Shown: piece by piece, positions 1-12,131 of the stretch
Numbering within the stretch: position 1 is the stretch's first letter
Layout: each line of letters starts with the position of its first letter
Source: Tretioscincus oriximinensis
Taxonomy: Eukaryota > Chordata > Lepidosauria > Squamata > Gymnophthalmidae
DNA: 64,000 bases
Assembly: GCA_022410635.1 (NCBI GenBank)
Contig: JAJVDF010000238.1
Coordinates: forward strand, 490,479-554,478
Direction: 5' to 3'
Notes under the pieces: generated by a model
Told to the model about the DNA's origin: nothing
Seen by the model: the letters and a program-made list of their open reading frames with translations, nothing else
Databases searched by the model: none
Made by a program: the position numbers and the translations under genes

Positions 1-1142
1 AAAGGCNCCTGATTGCTACCTTTTTCTTTCTGCTGAGATCTGGCACTCATGAAAATTAATGTTATTTTATAATTTTAATAAAAATATTACGAGGTGAAGT
101 ATAAACATGTTATAATTGTTGAATTAAATAATTAAACTGTAAAATCTGAAACTCCAAGTTAAGATGTTATACAAGCTAAAAAAATACACAAGCTAAAGAA
201 CTTTTTAAAAGAAGAAACATCATATAAATGTGTCCAGAAAAGTAGACATTCACAAAAACATCTTTATTCTGTAAAATATTTTTAATTGAATGCAGCATTT
301 TATTGTAGAGCAGACAGACCTTAGTTATGTCAGAACACTCTTTTAGGAGCCACATAAAGCTATAAAAGACGGTGTATGAAAAGGCATTCTTTAAGAAAAG
401 AAATCGCCATCCCATGAAGCTGATTTCCAGATGTTTGGAAACATTAGAATTTCCTGTCAGTACATTTAGGTAACACTAAAATGAGTTAACTTTCCTTTCT
501 GCCAGCCCTCTTCAAAGATGAAAGAAAACTCTCTGCATAAATTGCCTTATCTATAATTCACTGAAGTAAGCTGTAGAATGAACTCTGGGAGAAACAGAGT
601 TGTTCTTTGGCTTGTACCACAGTTTCCAAGCAAACTATACTTTTATTTCCATTGTATCTTTAAAATGAAATTAAGTTACCTTAAAAGCTGAATGGATGTT
701 AATGACTGATGAAGTTGAGTGGTTTGCTTGAACTGAGTTATATGTTTGGGGTGGGGTGGGGGAGTTTTATTGGGAGAGACTTCACTCTTCAGAAGTCTAC
801 CCAACTTCAGAATCAGCTGCCTTATGAGCATGCATTAATTCAAGTAGTCTTGAACTGGCTTCTTGTGAGCATGGACTCAGCAGGCTATCTTTGAAGCTTG
901 GCTTGCATACCTAGTACCAGCTGTGACCTGAAGAATCCAAATGAGAATTTACAAGTTTACTTGAAATTGGAGAAGAAAATATGGATGTTACCAGAATAAA
1001 TGTTGACGTGCCAAGTGCCATTTTCAAAAGTTTTTCTGTTATTGTATTTCATGATTCCAGCTGTTTCATTTCATTTTATGCATGAAGGGAAATATTCTTT
1101 GTAATGAGAACATTCCTTACTATTGAGTGAATAGCCTAATTA

Positions 1143-1460
1143 CAGTACCTTTGCTTTCATTGAATCTGGATTAAAACAAGCCACTTTCTTAGCCTATCGG
1201 GTAATATCAGTAAGTTTCAGGTCAATCACTGCACAAAAATGTGGATGTTTTTCACCAAGAAGAAGCAAATATTAATCTGGATTTCTTGCAAAAAAATAAA
1301 CAGTACCTTTGCTTTCATTGAATCTGGATTAAAACAAGCCACTTTCTTAGCCTATTGGGTAATATCAGTACGTTTCAGGTCAATCACTGCACAAAAATGT
1401 GGATGTTTTTCACCAAGAAGAAGCAAACATTAATCTGGATTTCTTGCAAAAAAATAAACA
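1143..1460. repeat. Two-copy tandem duplication, 158-bp unit
   Basis: The stretch starting cagtacctttgctttcattg at 1143 starts again at 1301 and both copies run to the same aaaaaaataaaca end. The copies differ at only a few positions (for example tcgg versus ttgg, gtaagttt versus gtacgttt). The near identity implies a recent duplication. Nothing in the unit looks coding: the open frame across the junction is low complexity and unlike any family I know. Confidence 0.9.
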
Positions 1461-1837
1461 ATTTCTATGGTTAGGGTGACGAGGATGGTGTTTTTGGATG
1501 CCTTTTAAACATCAAAGATGTCTTTAGTTTCTCTAAGGAGGACTGGGGGAAAATGCAGAAATGTTTTTTGCCTTTATTGCACAGAAACATCCTCATTCTC
1601 TGGCTGTAGTGCATGTTATTGCTGAATGTTATTTAGATATGAGATACAAGAAATACATTTTCTTTCTCTGTTATGATTAGTATCCATAACATAGGTCCAA
1701 TCCATATGGCATTGTCATGGCACAGTGAATATGCACTGCAGGCCCTGTGTCAACACAACACTGCACCCTCATTGCATATTTGAGGACACTGTTCTTTTTT
1801 AATCTGCTTTGTGATTTTTTTATTGTGACCAACCCTG

Positions 1838-1893
1838 AATCCTTCAGGTATAGGGCAGAATATAAATGCAAATAAATAAATATTAAACAGGGA
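1838..1893 (+). mobile_element. SINE/LINE 3' tail fragment (AAAT-tailed type)
   Basis: Carries the ending ccttcaggtatagggcagaatataaatgcaaataaataaat (read in pieces), the same 3' terminus as the SINEs at 11569-11848 and 57925-58184 and, in reverse, the L2-type LINE at 42180-42602. Only the tail is recognisable here. Confidence 0.6.
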
Positions 1894-1959
1894 GAAAAAG
1901 CAGATGTTTGGATGCCAACTCTTCCACTGTTATGTTCCTATAGTATCTAGTAAGAGCAG

Positions 1960-2107
1960 CTCATAACACTTTAAAGATTAACAAGAAAAAGGTAGGCAGC
2001 ATGGGCTTTCGTAGATAAGTCTACTTTTGCAGATGAGCACCTGAAGAACTAGACTGATCTACAAAAGGTCATGCTCCCTACCTTTTTCTTGATAGTTTCT
2101 AAGTTGC
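1960..2107. repeat. Foldback repeat with arms related to ATTAACAAGAAAAAGGTAGG
   Basis: The left arm (1975-2000, attaacaagaaaaaggtagg then cagcatg) is mirrored by the right arm (about 2070-2095, catgctccctacctttttct then tgat). The space between contains gataagtctac. Related copies occur at 46640-46700, 48030-48125 and 50784-50940. The phrase about adjacent 'gactaacaag ... gacaagtctactccttcag' is a familiar dispersed reptile repeat, but I cannot name the family. Confidence 0.65.
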
Positions 2108-4142
2108 TATGAGACCCCCTCCCCTTACTTGCTAAGTTTTCTGGACTCATACTAATGCAGCTAACTACTTTCCTGCTTTTGCTACCCACCCACCCCCGTG
2201 GTTTAAGTAGTCTGCTTGGTGGATTTGTTTTTGGAATATCAATTTAAAACTTCCCTTGGAAACACTCTTGCCTTCCAATCTGAATCAGTGAATGTCACTT
2301 TGATTTGAATCATGGTAAAAGCTCTCCTCCATCTCAAATTTTGAGAAAGGATTCCCAACTGTCATTATGCCTACATTGCCAGTGATTTTGAGTCTAGAAT
2401 AATTCTTTAGTGCAAAATTGGAAAGGTGTTTTGTTTTGTTTCATATGCAGGTCATATCGCTTTTTCAGAATTCTTGGATTTTTTTTAGGCACTTACAGTG
2501 TAAATTAGGAATCTGCTAGTGTATATAGGTATATAGGTCAAAGTTTGAAGCTATGATGCATCTATAAAAAAAGAGGTGGGGGAATAAAGACAGGTAAACA
2601 AATTTTCCCCTTTTATATTCAATATACTTCATTAATTTTGTGATAAACCAATCATTATACTGACTTGGATTGTCATTTCTATGTCAATTAAGTAACTGGC
2701 CTGCATCCATAGATTGTAATAATGATTTAGCTGTAATACTTCGGTTGTTTCATAGTAACATTTGGATTAAAACATTACAAAAACAGCTTATATTATGATC
2801 AGTGACCGTTCACCTAACATTAGGATTCATCTGCTCCACTGAATATTATATTAACATGTTGTGTTTGGATGCTAACTTGCATTTCACAAAATGCTGAAAA
2901 GATGACTTTGTATAATTGGGAAATTCATATTAGACAGAGGGAAACAATTATACTCCTTTATAAAATCTGAAAATGAAACTATTTTCTTCTCTTTTTCTAA
3001 TTAACCACATCTGTCTTTATGGAAGTGGTCAGATGATGACATTTGTAAGCATGAGATTTTCTATTTAATTTTAGTCTACAAACAAATAAAATCCTATTAT
3101 TGATAGACTGTTAAGCCTGATAAAAATGTATCAAAAGTGTTTTTGATTCATTTTACCGTTCTGAGTCTTTAGGATAATATTATGCTAGGTCTTCACAAGT
3201 TGGTTTTTCTATAAATAAATCAAACATTGTCTTTTATTTGTGATTGTTTTCAAAAAACAGTTCAGGAACATCTGTGAGCGATCTGTTTTTATCATATTTT
3301 GTCGTTTGGAATCTAGAGAGATCGGCTGGCCTGTGGAACGTGCTTGTTAATTTCCTGATGAATGGGTAGTGAGGCCAAGAAGTGCACTCTGTACAGCATG
3401 TCTTCAGAAGATAGATGATCTCAAATAAATTCTGTTCCCAATCAATTTTTGATTTGTTAGGTGTTAAACCACTTCTTTGTAAGGACAGTGTTTATAAGCC
3501 TTGTAATGAGACAGCCCTCTGAGACATTACCTCTTCTTTCTGTAATTTTGATAAATGGAACTCTAATTCTTAAAAGATACAGTGATTGAAGGGCAACTTT
3601 TGGTCTCTTACCCCTTTCATTTAGATAAATGCTTGGTGTATTGTGGCAAACTGAGGATTATTCAAGCAAGTTAGAAATTTACAGAACTGCCAATCCAAAA
3701 AGACTCTGTCAAGTCAAAGCAACCCCTTTTTATTTCTATCAAATAAATATATTTAATATTGTAAAAAATAAAATAAAATAAATATTTAAATAGTTAATTT
3801 GCTGGTTCTGCATAGGCAACTATCCAGCATCTGCTGCTTTGTTTGTATTACTGTAGACCAGTAACTAGAATTGCTGCTGACTCTAGACAGGCCCACTTGG
3901 AACTGTAAGGCCAGGCAAGTCTTGAGAAGCAGAGTGACAATTGTGCAGCAAACTATCTGCTTTTCCTAAAGTATATCCACCAGTTTCTAAAACTGCTGCT
4001 GGACCTAGATAGTTACACTTAAACCAACTGACTTGGGATCTACAGTGTATTGTAGCCAACTATTTTGACATTTTACTATGAACAGTGCTGAGACCATCGG
4101 TTAAATACAGGATATAAATACTGTGAAATGAATGAATTACTG

Positions 4143-4192
4143 ACGCTCTCTCGCTCGCTCGCTTGCTCACTCAATCACTCATTTATTTATTT
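4143..4192. repeat. Short interrupted GCTC/TCAC and ATTT microsatellite
   Basis: Tandem ctcgctcgctcgcttgctcactcaatcactc followed by three atttattt-type units. The ATTT part is probably the reverse of the AAAT tail of the LINE fragment that follows. Confidence 0.6.
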
Positions 4193-4360
4193 ATAACCAA
4201 GAGTCTGAGGGCAGATCATAAAGATGTGCCTTAATCAGGCATCTTCTAAACTCATAACAGTGTAGGTAAGGTGCCTGACACATCTCAAAGGGGAGATGAT
4301 TCCATAATCTGGGGATTATCATAGAGAATTCCATCCCACAATAATGGCAGAAAGCACAGG
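4166..4360 (-). mobile_element. L2-type LINE 3' end, decayed
   Basis: On the minus strand this reads as the same 3' region as the better copy at 42180-42602: ATTT repeat, then ctgagggcagat, then the ggcatcttctaaa and caaaggggagatgattccat blocks in the same order. No intact frame remains. Confidence 0.5.
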
Positions 4361-4708
4361 AAAGTAGATATTTTTATGAACTAAAGGTTCATTTTATTAT
4401 AGTCGTAGTACACATTAAATTCTATTGAAACAGAAGGTTCAAGGGAAAGGTTTTTAAAGAACAATTGTGATTTCATTTTTTGATTTGTGAAATGATTCTA
4501 GCAGGGCATCTTTCATGTGTTGGACTTGAAATCTAAATGGCTTCAATATGGAAGGGAGAAAAAATTGTGCATAATGCAGTTTGGGCGTCTGCATATATAT
4601 ATCGCCAAGGAATTTAAATGACCTATACAGTTTGTATTGTCTTTATATTGGGAAATATCTGAGACAAAGCCCAAATAAAACCAACAGTATTTTTATCCCA
4701 TTTTATAG

Positions 4709-4852
4709 GCACTGAAGAAGACATCTTGAAATCAAAGAAAACCTTCCGAAGTCAAGCTGTGGTAAATCAGAATGCTGAAACCGAGTTGATGCTCGAAGGA
4801 GATGACGATGCTGTCAGCCTGCTCCAAGAGAAAGAAATTGACAACCTTGCAG
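4709..4852 (+). CDS. NBEA: NBEA (neurobeachin) internal coding exon, linker before PH-BEACH
   Basis: 144-bp exon with acceptor AG at 4707-4708 and donor GT at 4853-4854 (cag|gtagaaat). It enters with two bases of a split codon and leaves with one base (phase 1 in, phase 1 out), and has 47 whole codons in the frame starting at 4711. The translation runs TEEDILKSKKTFRSQAVVNQ, then a segment with an acidic patch EGDDD, then QEKEIDNLA. I recognise this as the neurobeachin segment just before the PH-like domain. Neurobeachin is a very large BEACH-family scaffold (about 2,900 residues in mammals) that binds PKA regulatory subunits and acts in trafficking to synapses. The exon joins in frame to 27320: the final G plus GC there makes Gly, giving LAGPVV. 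LRBA is the paralogue to exclude; the residues and the MAB21L1 neighbour favour NBEA. Confidence 0.9.
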
Positions 4853-5120
4853 GTAGAAATCTGTATTACACAGTCTACTTTAATAAAAATGAATGTTATA
4901 AAAATGCCTATATAATTACATTTTTGAAAGGAATTCTAAAACTTTTCGGAGGGAGGGGGGGAGAATACATAGTATAAAGTTGTATAGGATTGAACTCTTA
5001 CATTATCCTTTAAGTTATATGTTTCTACCTATCCACCAACTAGTTTGGCTCTAAAATGGAATTAGATAAGTTCTTAGTAGACAGAACAGTCAATGGTACA
5101 CTAAGAATAGTAGCTGTTCC

Positions 5121-5412
5121 AAGAAGAAGAACTTGGTTCTTATACCCCGCTTTTCCCACTTTTCAAAGGGACTCAAAGCGGCTTACAAGGATATATTTTG
5201 CCCGAAGGCTTCCATTCTATCTTCCCCACCAGGCTCTGGTGGTTCCCATGTATCTACTTGCAGTCGTTGCAATTTCTTTCAATTCCTGCTTTCGAAAAGC
5301 TGGGTTGGCTAGAGCTACAGACTAGTGGAAGGTGCTCACCCCTCCCCACGTCCCACACAGGGCTTCAAAACCCGATCTCCCAGGTGAGAGACGAATTCCT
5401 AAGCGACCGGCA
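5121..5412 (-). mobile_element. tRNA-derived SINE, CTTCTT-tailed (Sauria-type), full length
   Basis: Read on the minus strand it begins with a tRNA-like head (gtcgcttagg ... ctgggagatcgggttttgaa). It then has the ccctgtgtgggacgtgggga block and ends aaagcggggtataagaacc followed by a cttcttctt tail, so the + strand starts aagaagaaga. The end resembles the BovB-type tail used by squamate SINEs. Sister copies are at 39758 and 52669. Confidence 0.75.
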
Positions 5413-6613
5413 GCCCTAACTAAGAGGTTAGGGTTGCCATGTTTCAAACCTAAAATCATGGACATTCTCTCTCACTAATCACACTCCCCCTCCCCACTCC
5501 CCTAGAAATCTCTCTGAAATCTATTCTACCTAAAAATTGCCTTAAAAATGTGCCCCTGTCTGAAAACCTCTCCCTCCCAAAATCTCACCTTCATCAACTC
5601 CAACCCTGAAACCCCCTGGAATTTGGACTTCACTCCCCTGTTCCCTGCGCCAATCCCACATTTAACTTTTTGGCCAGGATAAGCCACTAATTTTGCAAAT
5701 TGTCCACAAAATCCATTATGTATGACAACTGTGTAGATGGTTTTACTGAACTAATTTAAGCATAAATAGTGGTTTTTTAGGACAATAATAATAAACTGAT
5801 AAAGGGACCAAGCAGATGTGTTCCATTTTTAATACAATAAATTGTGAAGCTGATTTCCAGAGCTCTAGCACATTTGATTTGAACATGCTTTGAATATATA
5901 GAATATACTTTGTATTTTGGCATTTGTGGGAAGTTTTTATCACTGACCCTAAATCCCTTCTCTAAATAATGTGGCCTTGAGTCATTAATGTTTTAAAGAC
6001 TATGACCAGCAGTTTGAAGCCAATCTCATGCATTTCATTTGTATCAAAACACAGCCAGCTATATTCTGTATCACAGATCCTTTCAAATTGTCTCCAAAGG
6101 CAACTGCATGTCAAGAGCATTAAAAAAGGTCAATCAGAATGTAACCAGATAAAGATTTATTTTAATCAGATCTGCCATAGAGAGAAAGGATGCATCTGGC
6201 AATTCAGTTGCAATGATAAAAAGCATTACTAGTTGTTGCTGTCTCATATGCAGCAGACTGAGGCAAGTAGGACCTCCCAAATGGAAATCAGGACTTTTAA
6301 ATAAAGTAAACGCATTAACCTTCAACATTCACACTGAAGATATTCTCTTACAGGTAGTTTCATTTTTTTACAAAATCTTTTTCTAAGTATTACTAGTAGC
6401 TTCCAAGACAACTTCATTCAGCCTGTTGAACTTCAGGAGAAAATCCTAAAATCTTCTAGATTAAGAAAAAGTCATGGAGGATGTAGTTTGGAAGAATTAT
6501 CCTGAAATGATGGAGTCATGCATTTTCTCCTGGAAAAGTCTTTATATCATCTCTTATTTCAAGCATGAAATCTGAATGCTGATCAATGAAGCAGTGATTT
6601 GTATTATCCAATG

Positions 6614-6775
6614 GAAGAAGAAGAAGAAGAACTGGGTTTTTGTACCCCTCTTTTTTTCACCCAAAGAGACACAAAGCATCTTACAAGGTTATATTTCACC
6701 CGAAGGCTTACATTCTATCTTTCCCACCACACTATAGAAGTTCCCATTTGCAGTCTGTTGCTGGTGGAAGGAAAA
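6614..6775 (-). mobile_element. SINE 3' half, CTTCTT-tailed type
   Basis: Same 3' body as the copy at 5121: aagaagaagaagaactgg, then a box equivalent to tacccctctttttttcaccc, then cgaaggcttacattctatct. The tRNA-like head is missing, so it is 5'-truncated or has lost its head by decay. Confidence 0.65.
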
Positions 6776-7407
6776 AGCAAAAACCAAAAACAAAGATTTC
6801 TTGCCCTACTTCACACTTTACTCATTCCATGTTATATTGACACTGCTACCATTATAAACCTCCTAATCTAAAAATACTGTTCTCAAGGCCGTTTTCCACA
6901 TCATATAGACATATATAAATTAGTTCAGGCAAGTTAAGTTACTTACTGGTCAATCTAGTGGAGAGTAAAAGGGAATATTTTTAGTTGGGCCTTACCCAAG
7001 TTTGGCTCACTTAACAAGCCTAGCAAAATGAAGTAGTTGTCACTATCAAACCAACTTGAGATGGGCCATTTTTCTACCATACAGCTTTTCATCTATTTTT
7101 CTTAGCATTTCTTCACATGTGCTTCTTTTTTTGTCATCCATAGACTTTTACTGTACTTACCTGCCTGCATTTGAAGTCAGTGGATCTGGAATAGTCAGGC
7201 TTGCTTATTTCAATTACAGTAAAGGCACGGTGAGATCGGCACCATTTGCATGACTGTGCTGATCCAGACTTGCTCTTGCTGCAACCATGAAACTGACTGT
7301 AAGGCCAGGCTTTGAGACCCTCCAAACTGGGAACAAAAGTATCAAATCTTTTGCAGCAGTCTTTCAGCGGCATGCTCCATCAAATGGGAAATATGCTGTT
7401 TGTATAT

Positions 7408-7700
7408 CATAGAATCATAGAGTTGGAAGGGACCTCCAAGGTCATCGAGTCCAACCCCCTGCTCAATGCAGCATTCATTAAGCCATCCCAGATATATGAC
7501 TGTCCAGTCTCTGTTTGAAGACTTCCAGTGAAGACGAACTCACCACCTCCTGTGGCAAACTGTTCCACTGCTATATCACCCTATTAGAAAGTTCTTTCTG
7601 ATATCTAATTTAAATCTACTCCCCTGTGCATATCTCCTATGCACAGGATCAAGTCCTCTGATAAACTTAAAATCTCCCTAAAGAGTGATCATACTCTTTA
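7408..7700 (-). mobile_element. CR1 LINE 3' end
   Basis: The + strand begins with the reverse of the CR1 terminal repeat (atcatagaatcatagagttgg), then gaagggacctccaaggtcat and tgcagcattcattaagccat. This is the standard CR1 3' region read backwards. It closely matches 15835-16110. 5'-truncated, as usual for CR1. Confidence 0.85.
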
Positions 7701-7719
7701 AGGAAGACAAGAATGGGTC

Positions 7720-8780
7720 TCTGGGTGACAAGATTTCATAAACCCATCTATACAGTTGAAATGCAGGGCCATATACAATTTTCACAACTCTTCAAAAAAA
7801 ATTATAACGTCTGCCTGACTTCAACTTCTTCCTTGCTACTCCAACATTCAATGAATGTGGATTTCTAGAGTGCCATAGTTATTTTGTTGTTCTGAGACAA
7901 TTATTGCATTGCATTTGGAACAAGGATGGACAAAATATTAAGGCATATATACAGTATAAGGTTTCTAGTCAGATTTAAATAATTTTTTGTGTGTAGCATA
8001 TTAACATTTATTTAGGTCAAGTGTCTTTACAATATCTTTTTATTATTGTTTTGCTAAAAATTCAGAAATACATAATCCTATTACAGTTACATGATCTATT
8101 AAATCTAAAAATATTAAAAGTTTTAATTTTAAATTTAAATAGGCACTTCTTTCATATTTTGAGATCTTAGGAACAAAGTATAGTTTACTAATGGAAATAT
8201 AGACAGTTTTTTAAACTAAAAACAATATTTTATTATTTGTCATTAAAAAAGTTTTACGGTTTTCTGTTTCAGTGTTAATTCCTAAATTTCTTCCCAGGCT
8301 GTTTATTTCAAGAGGCAAGTTATTTATTAATAAATCACTGAGAAAAATTAATAGCTAGTAGCACTTTTTAAAACTATGAATCAATAGCATCACACATTGC
8401 ACAATTGTAGTGAACTGATAGCTATTAACCTGTCTGTATTATTTACATGTTTGATCTTCATTAACTTTTCTGTTTAATAATTATACTAATTTGAAAATGT
8501 CTCCATTGTAAAAACATGCTTTTGATATGCAGTGTATATTCACTGGTGAATATGTGTAGGCTCTTTGCTGTTTTTAATATGTGGCCAGACTTTATTAAGC
8601 AATCAATAGTGCATATAATATGTATGATCAGTAAAATATTAGTGCAACATTTATTGGAAAAGGAAAAAAGGATTTATTCCTAGTTGGGATTTTGAAACAC
8701 TAACAAGTTAATGTAGACAAGGTGTAGGTCACTGGCTTGTAATATTTGAAGTAATTGTACCTAGATATAAGAGAAAAAAA
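7720..8780. other. NBEA: AT-rich intronic stretch, nothing recognised
   Basis: Unique-looking AT-rich sequence with no frame, repeat consensus or hairpin I could support. Confidence 0.5.
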
Positions 8781-8984
8781 TTGGTCCTAAGGCCCTTTCT
8801 ATACAGGATCTTATTTTGAATTACATCCTGGTATAGGGGCTAGTATAAATCCTACACGCTAAGGAAGTTTGCCTCGGCAGGCTAGATACTTAGGACAAAT
8901 TCTAAAAGCATACTGTGATCTCTTGCCCTTATGGCCTTGTAGTTATCAGGTAGTCTTCAGATTCTGTTCTGCACTCCTATATGA

Positions 8985-9118
8985 AGCAAGCTGGGTGTCC
9001 TACAGAGCTCTCTCAGCACCACCTACTCAAGGTGTCTGTGGTGAAGAAAGCAAAAAGATATGGAATCTGCTTTGAGCCCCATTGGGTTGAGAAAAGTGCC
9101 ATATAAAAGCCAACCTCC
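8985..9118 (+). mobile_element. SINE 3' portion
   Basis: Contains gctctctcagcaccacctac, aaggtgtctgtggtgaagaa, ctgctttgagccccattggg and gtgccatataaaagccaacc in the usual SINE order. Only the 3' half is clear. The piece just upstream (8788-8925) vaguely resembles a decayed family-1 foldback element. Confidence 0.6.
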
Positions 9119-9384
9119 TCCCCCCACCCCCCAATATATCCTGAAAATCTTTTTGAGTACTCTTGGCATCCACAATAAAAGACCAATATAGGTAATTTCA
9201 CATGTTTAGTGAAGCTCTGGGGCAGAAGTTAAACACCAAACACAACCTTCTCAAAAATAGTGTAAGCTTTTATTTTAACATTTTCTGTAATAATATGTAG
9301 TTAGTATAGAGTGCCATGAATGCCTCTCAAATGTGCTAGTATTACTTCCCTGATCTTGCTTGTTCTGTGCATTTGCACTATATA

Positions 9385-9459
9385 TACTGCTCAAAACAAT
9401 TAAGGGAACACTTGTTACACTGTTATGTTAAATTGTTCCTTTAATTGTTTTGAGCAGTA
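9385..9459. mobile_element. Miniature Tc1-like element (71 bp between TA target sites)
   Basis: The arms ctgctcaaaacaattaaggg (from 9387) and its mirror ctttaattgttttgagcag (to 9457) surround a core of about 20 bases. TA dinucleotides flank both ends, the target site of Tc1/mariner elements. The terminus ctgctcaaaa-aattaaaggg resembles that of a Tc1-like family I know from fishes. No transposase sequence is left. Confidence 0.7.
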
Positions 9460-10654
9460 TAATTACTGCCTATTGGCTTCTTGCAAGTAGGGTTGCTACA
9501 AAAACACTGGGACAGGAGTTTGAAGCTTTAATAAACATGAAAAAGAGGAATTTTTACCAAACACAACTTATGCCTGTAGCTTCTAGTGTGGGGGTTGGGA
9601 TGTTACTTTTCATACCTATTAAAGTTGCAAACTCCTATCTTTTTTTGTGATAATCTTACATACAAGGTGCATAGAATATAAAATACGGCAACTATTTTTT
9701 AGATATATTATAAACATAATCTGAGCAATTCAGGGAAAAATACATAAAGATTTCAAACTCAGCAGTACATGAAATTAAAAATAAATCTAAATCTTTACAT
9801 GACTCAAGCAAAATGTGTAATAAGCCATGGAATAATAAAATGTCAGTATTGCAGCAACTAAAGGCTTTAAATATTGCATGCATCTATGGTGTGGCATGCA
9901 ATGTTGGGACTGTACTGTGCCTGCTTTCTGTAATTTGCTCTGGCTGCCCATTTCTTCTAAATGCACGCTGTGATATAGAAGTTGTGTGCTTCTTAAAGTT
10001 AAATATTCTTCTTGGTGTGGATAAACCTGATTGTTGGGTTCTCATAGTCTTCCTTTAGGGCAATATTTGGGGGTCAATAAACAAAGAATCATTTGGCTGA
10101 AACAGCTTCCTTGTAGAATTCCCTGCCCTGGAATTATATTTAGTCTCCTCAGTCCCACCAGTTGCTTAAAGTCTACTTTTTTATTATGATTTATCAAGAT
10201 TACATCTAAACAAACCATGGACTGTGCTACTTGTTATGGGAGGGAAGATAGGAAATTGTTGGAATTTGTGTGTGTATGTCTGAGAGGGGGGAGTGAGAGA
10301 AAGAGTGTGCCAGTGAGATGCCAAGAAATAAATAGTTAAAACTAATTGGATACCTTGTGGCATTACTTGAGGGTGGCTTATCTTCTATATTAATTTCCCT
10401 GATCTCTAGGGCTATGTCTGCCCTTGGCCAATAGTCTACACCAGAGGATCCATCAAAATGCATCATCTGCACTGATCCCAGCAGATGTGGGATCCACGTG
10501 TGATAAAGAATTAGAAAGGACAAGGCATGAAAACTGTGCTGTAGCCTACTCCAAAACTGGAGCACAGTTCCAGTTTTCTAAAGATAATATTTTTCTGCAC
10601 ACTCTCAATGCCATAGAGAAGAAGAGACAGTGCTATGAAATGGCAGGTTACATA

Positions 10655-11180
10655 TGAACATAAGAACATAAGAAGAGCCATACTGGATCAGGCCACAGCC
10701 CATCGAGTCCAGCATTCTGTGTCACACAAAGGCCCACCAGATGCACCTGGGCAGTCCGAACAGAGGAAAGCAAAATATGCTGCTCCTGTTCGTGACTCCC
10801 TGCAAATGGTATTTCAAAAGTCCTGCCTGTTGCTCCATCCCGGAGGCTACATCCAGACAACTATCTTAGTATCCATTTATACCCTTAGTGTCCATAAACC
10901 TGTCTAGTCCTGTCTTGAAACTATCCAAGCTGTTAGCTACCACTNGACAACTATCTTAGTATCCATTTATACCCTTAGTGTCCATAAACCTGTCTAGTCC
11001 TGTCTTGAAACTATCCAAGCTGTTAGCTACCACTACCTCTTCAGGAAGTAAATTCCACAGGCCGATGACCCTCTGGGTGAAAAAATACTTCCCTTTGTCT
11101 GTTCTCACTTTTCTACCCAACAGTTTTAAGGAGTGCCCTCTGGTCCTTGTGTTGTGTGATAGAGAAAACATAAATTTTCT
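10655..11180 (-). mobile_element. CR1 LINE 3' end with C-terminal ORF2 remnant
   Basis: The + strand starts with the reverse of a ttatgttcttatgttc-type CR1 tail. On the minus strand, 10956-11192 encodes a reverse-transcriptase C-terminal tail with the signature KYFFTQRVIGLWNLLPEEVV. An 89-bp block is present twice around an N at 10945 (see separate entry). Its 3' region is a sister of the + strand copy at 15603-15834. Confidence 0.85.
10856..11034. repeat. Exact 89-bp duplication flanking a single N
   Basis: The block beginning gacaactatcttagtatcc occurs at 10856-10944 and again, without a difference, at 10946-11034, with only the N at 10945 between. It lies inside the CR1 fragment. Most likely an unmerged overlap between two contigs rather than biology. 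Confidence 0.9.
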
Positions 11181-11568
11181 ATGGAAGTTCACAGTGTGTA
11201 TACATTTTTTGAAGCACCCTGTATTTCCTCTATTAGCAGAGAAAAGGATGGGCCAAGGAAACCATCAGTTTGCATTTAGAAGTCATAACAGAGCTGAATG
11301 AATGTTTGACGTTACAGTGCATACTATTGTGGCAGGTTATCCAGAATTGTGAAATCTACATCTAGAACATGGTGTGTAGTACATACTCTCCTTAGACCTT
11401 TCATAAACCTTCCATAGATCCTTTCATGAAAATTGTAAGAAGGCTTTTGACAAAGTTCATCATCAAAATTCCTGAATAAACTCTTCAGTCGTAGAATAAG
11501 AGGACAGGGCCTGACCAGGATTCGTACCTGATTAAAAGGCAGGAAGTGAGATGTGGTGTACCAGTTTG

Positions 11569-11848
11569 AGAGGCAGTTTGATGTAGTGATTAGAGTGTTG
11601 GACTCGCATCTGGTAGTCTCCCAGTTCGATTCCCCACTCCTCCATGAAAGTCAGCTAGGTGACCTTGGGCCAGTCACAATTCTTTGAAACTTCTCAGCCC
11701 CACCTACTTCACAGGGTGTCTGTTGTGGTGAAAGCAACAAAAACTATGTGCGCCACTCTATGGTTGTCTGCCATGAGACCTTTGGGTATAGGGCAGTATA
11801 TAAGTACAAATAAATAAATTAAATTAATTAAATAAATAAATACCCTAA
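11569..11848 (+). mobile_element. tRNA-derived SINE with AAAT tail, full length
   Basis: A tRNA-like head (agaggcagtttgatgtagtg, then gattagagtgttggactc, then the B-box-like gttcgattccccactcct) is followed by the body (gaccttgggccagtcaca, cagggtgtctgttgtgg) and the tail gggcagtatataag plus aaataaataaat. The tail matches the L2-type LINE at 42180, unlike the CTTCTT-tailed SINEs. Confidence 0.8.
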
Positions 11849-12131
11849 GTGTTCAGTATTAGTACATGTATGTTTTTTTAAAAAGAATACTCATGAAATA
11901 GCAGAAAGGTCCAATGGTAAAGAGTTGTACTTTTTCCTACCTTTTTTGCTTTCTGTTTTTCTTTTTCTTTCTCCTTTTCATTTGTTTTATTTTTTTATTC
12001 CTTGGGCTGTAGAAGAAAAATATTTTGTTTGTATGCCTGTGTCTTCCTCTCTCTGTGTGTCACAGTTTCCTTCCAGCCTTATTTCTGTTTATTTCTTTCC
12101 CCTTCTCTTTCCCCCTTCTTTATCTTTTCAC

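Larger units (their letters stand above)
1..4708 (+). other. NBEA: Intron of NBEA (3' part), upstream of first visible exon
   Basis: AT-rich intronic sequence on the + strand that ends in a polypyrimidine-poor but acceptable acceptor (ttttatag, AG at 4707-4708). No exon is recognisable in it. Supported contents are a 158-bp tandem duplication (1143-1460), a SINE tail (1838-1893), a foldback repeat (1960-2107) and a LINE tail (4166-4360). 1-1142 and 2108-4140 hold no feature I can name. Confidence 0.8.

Noticed and set aside
4726..4977. Reading the NBEA exon frame on past 4852 as a longer coding region
   Set aside because: A consensus donor at 4853 and the known continuation at 27320 show that the sequence after 4852 is intron.
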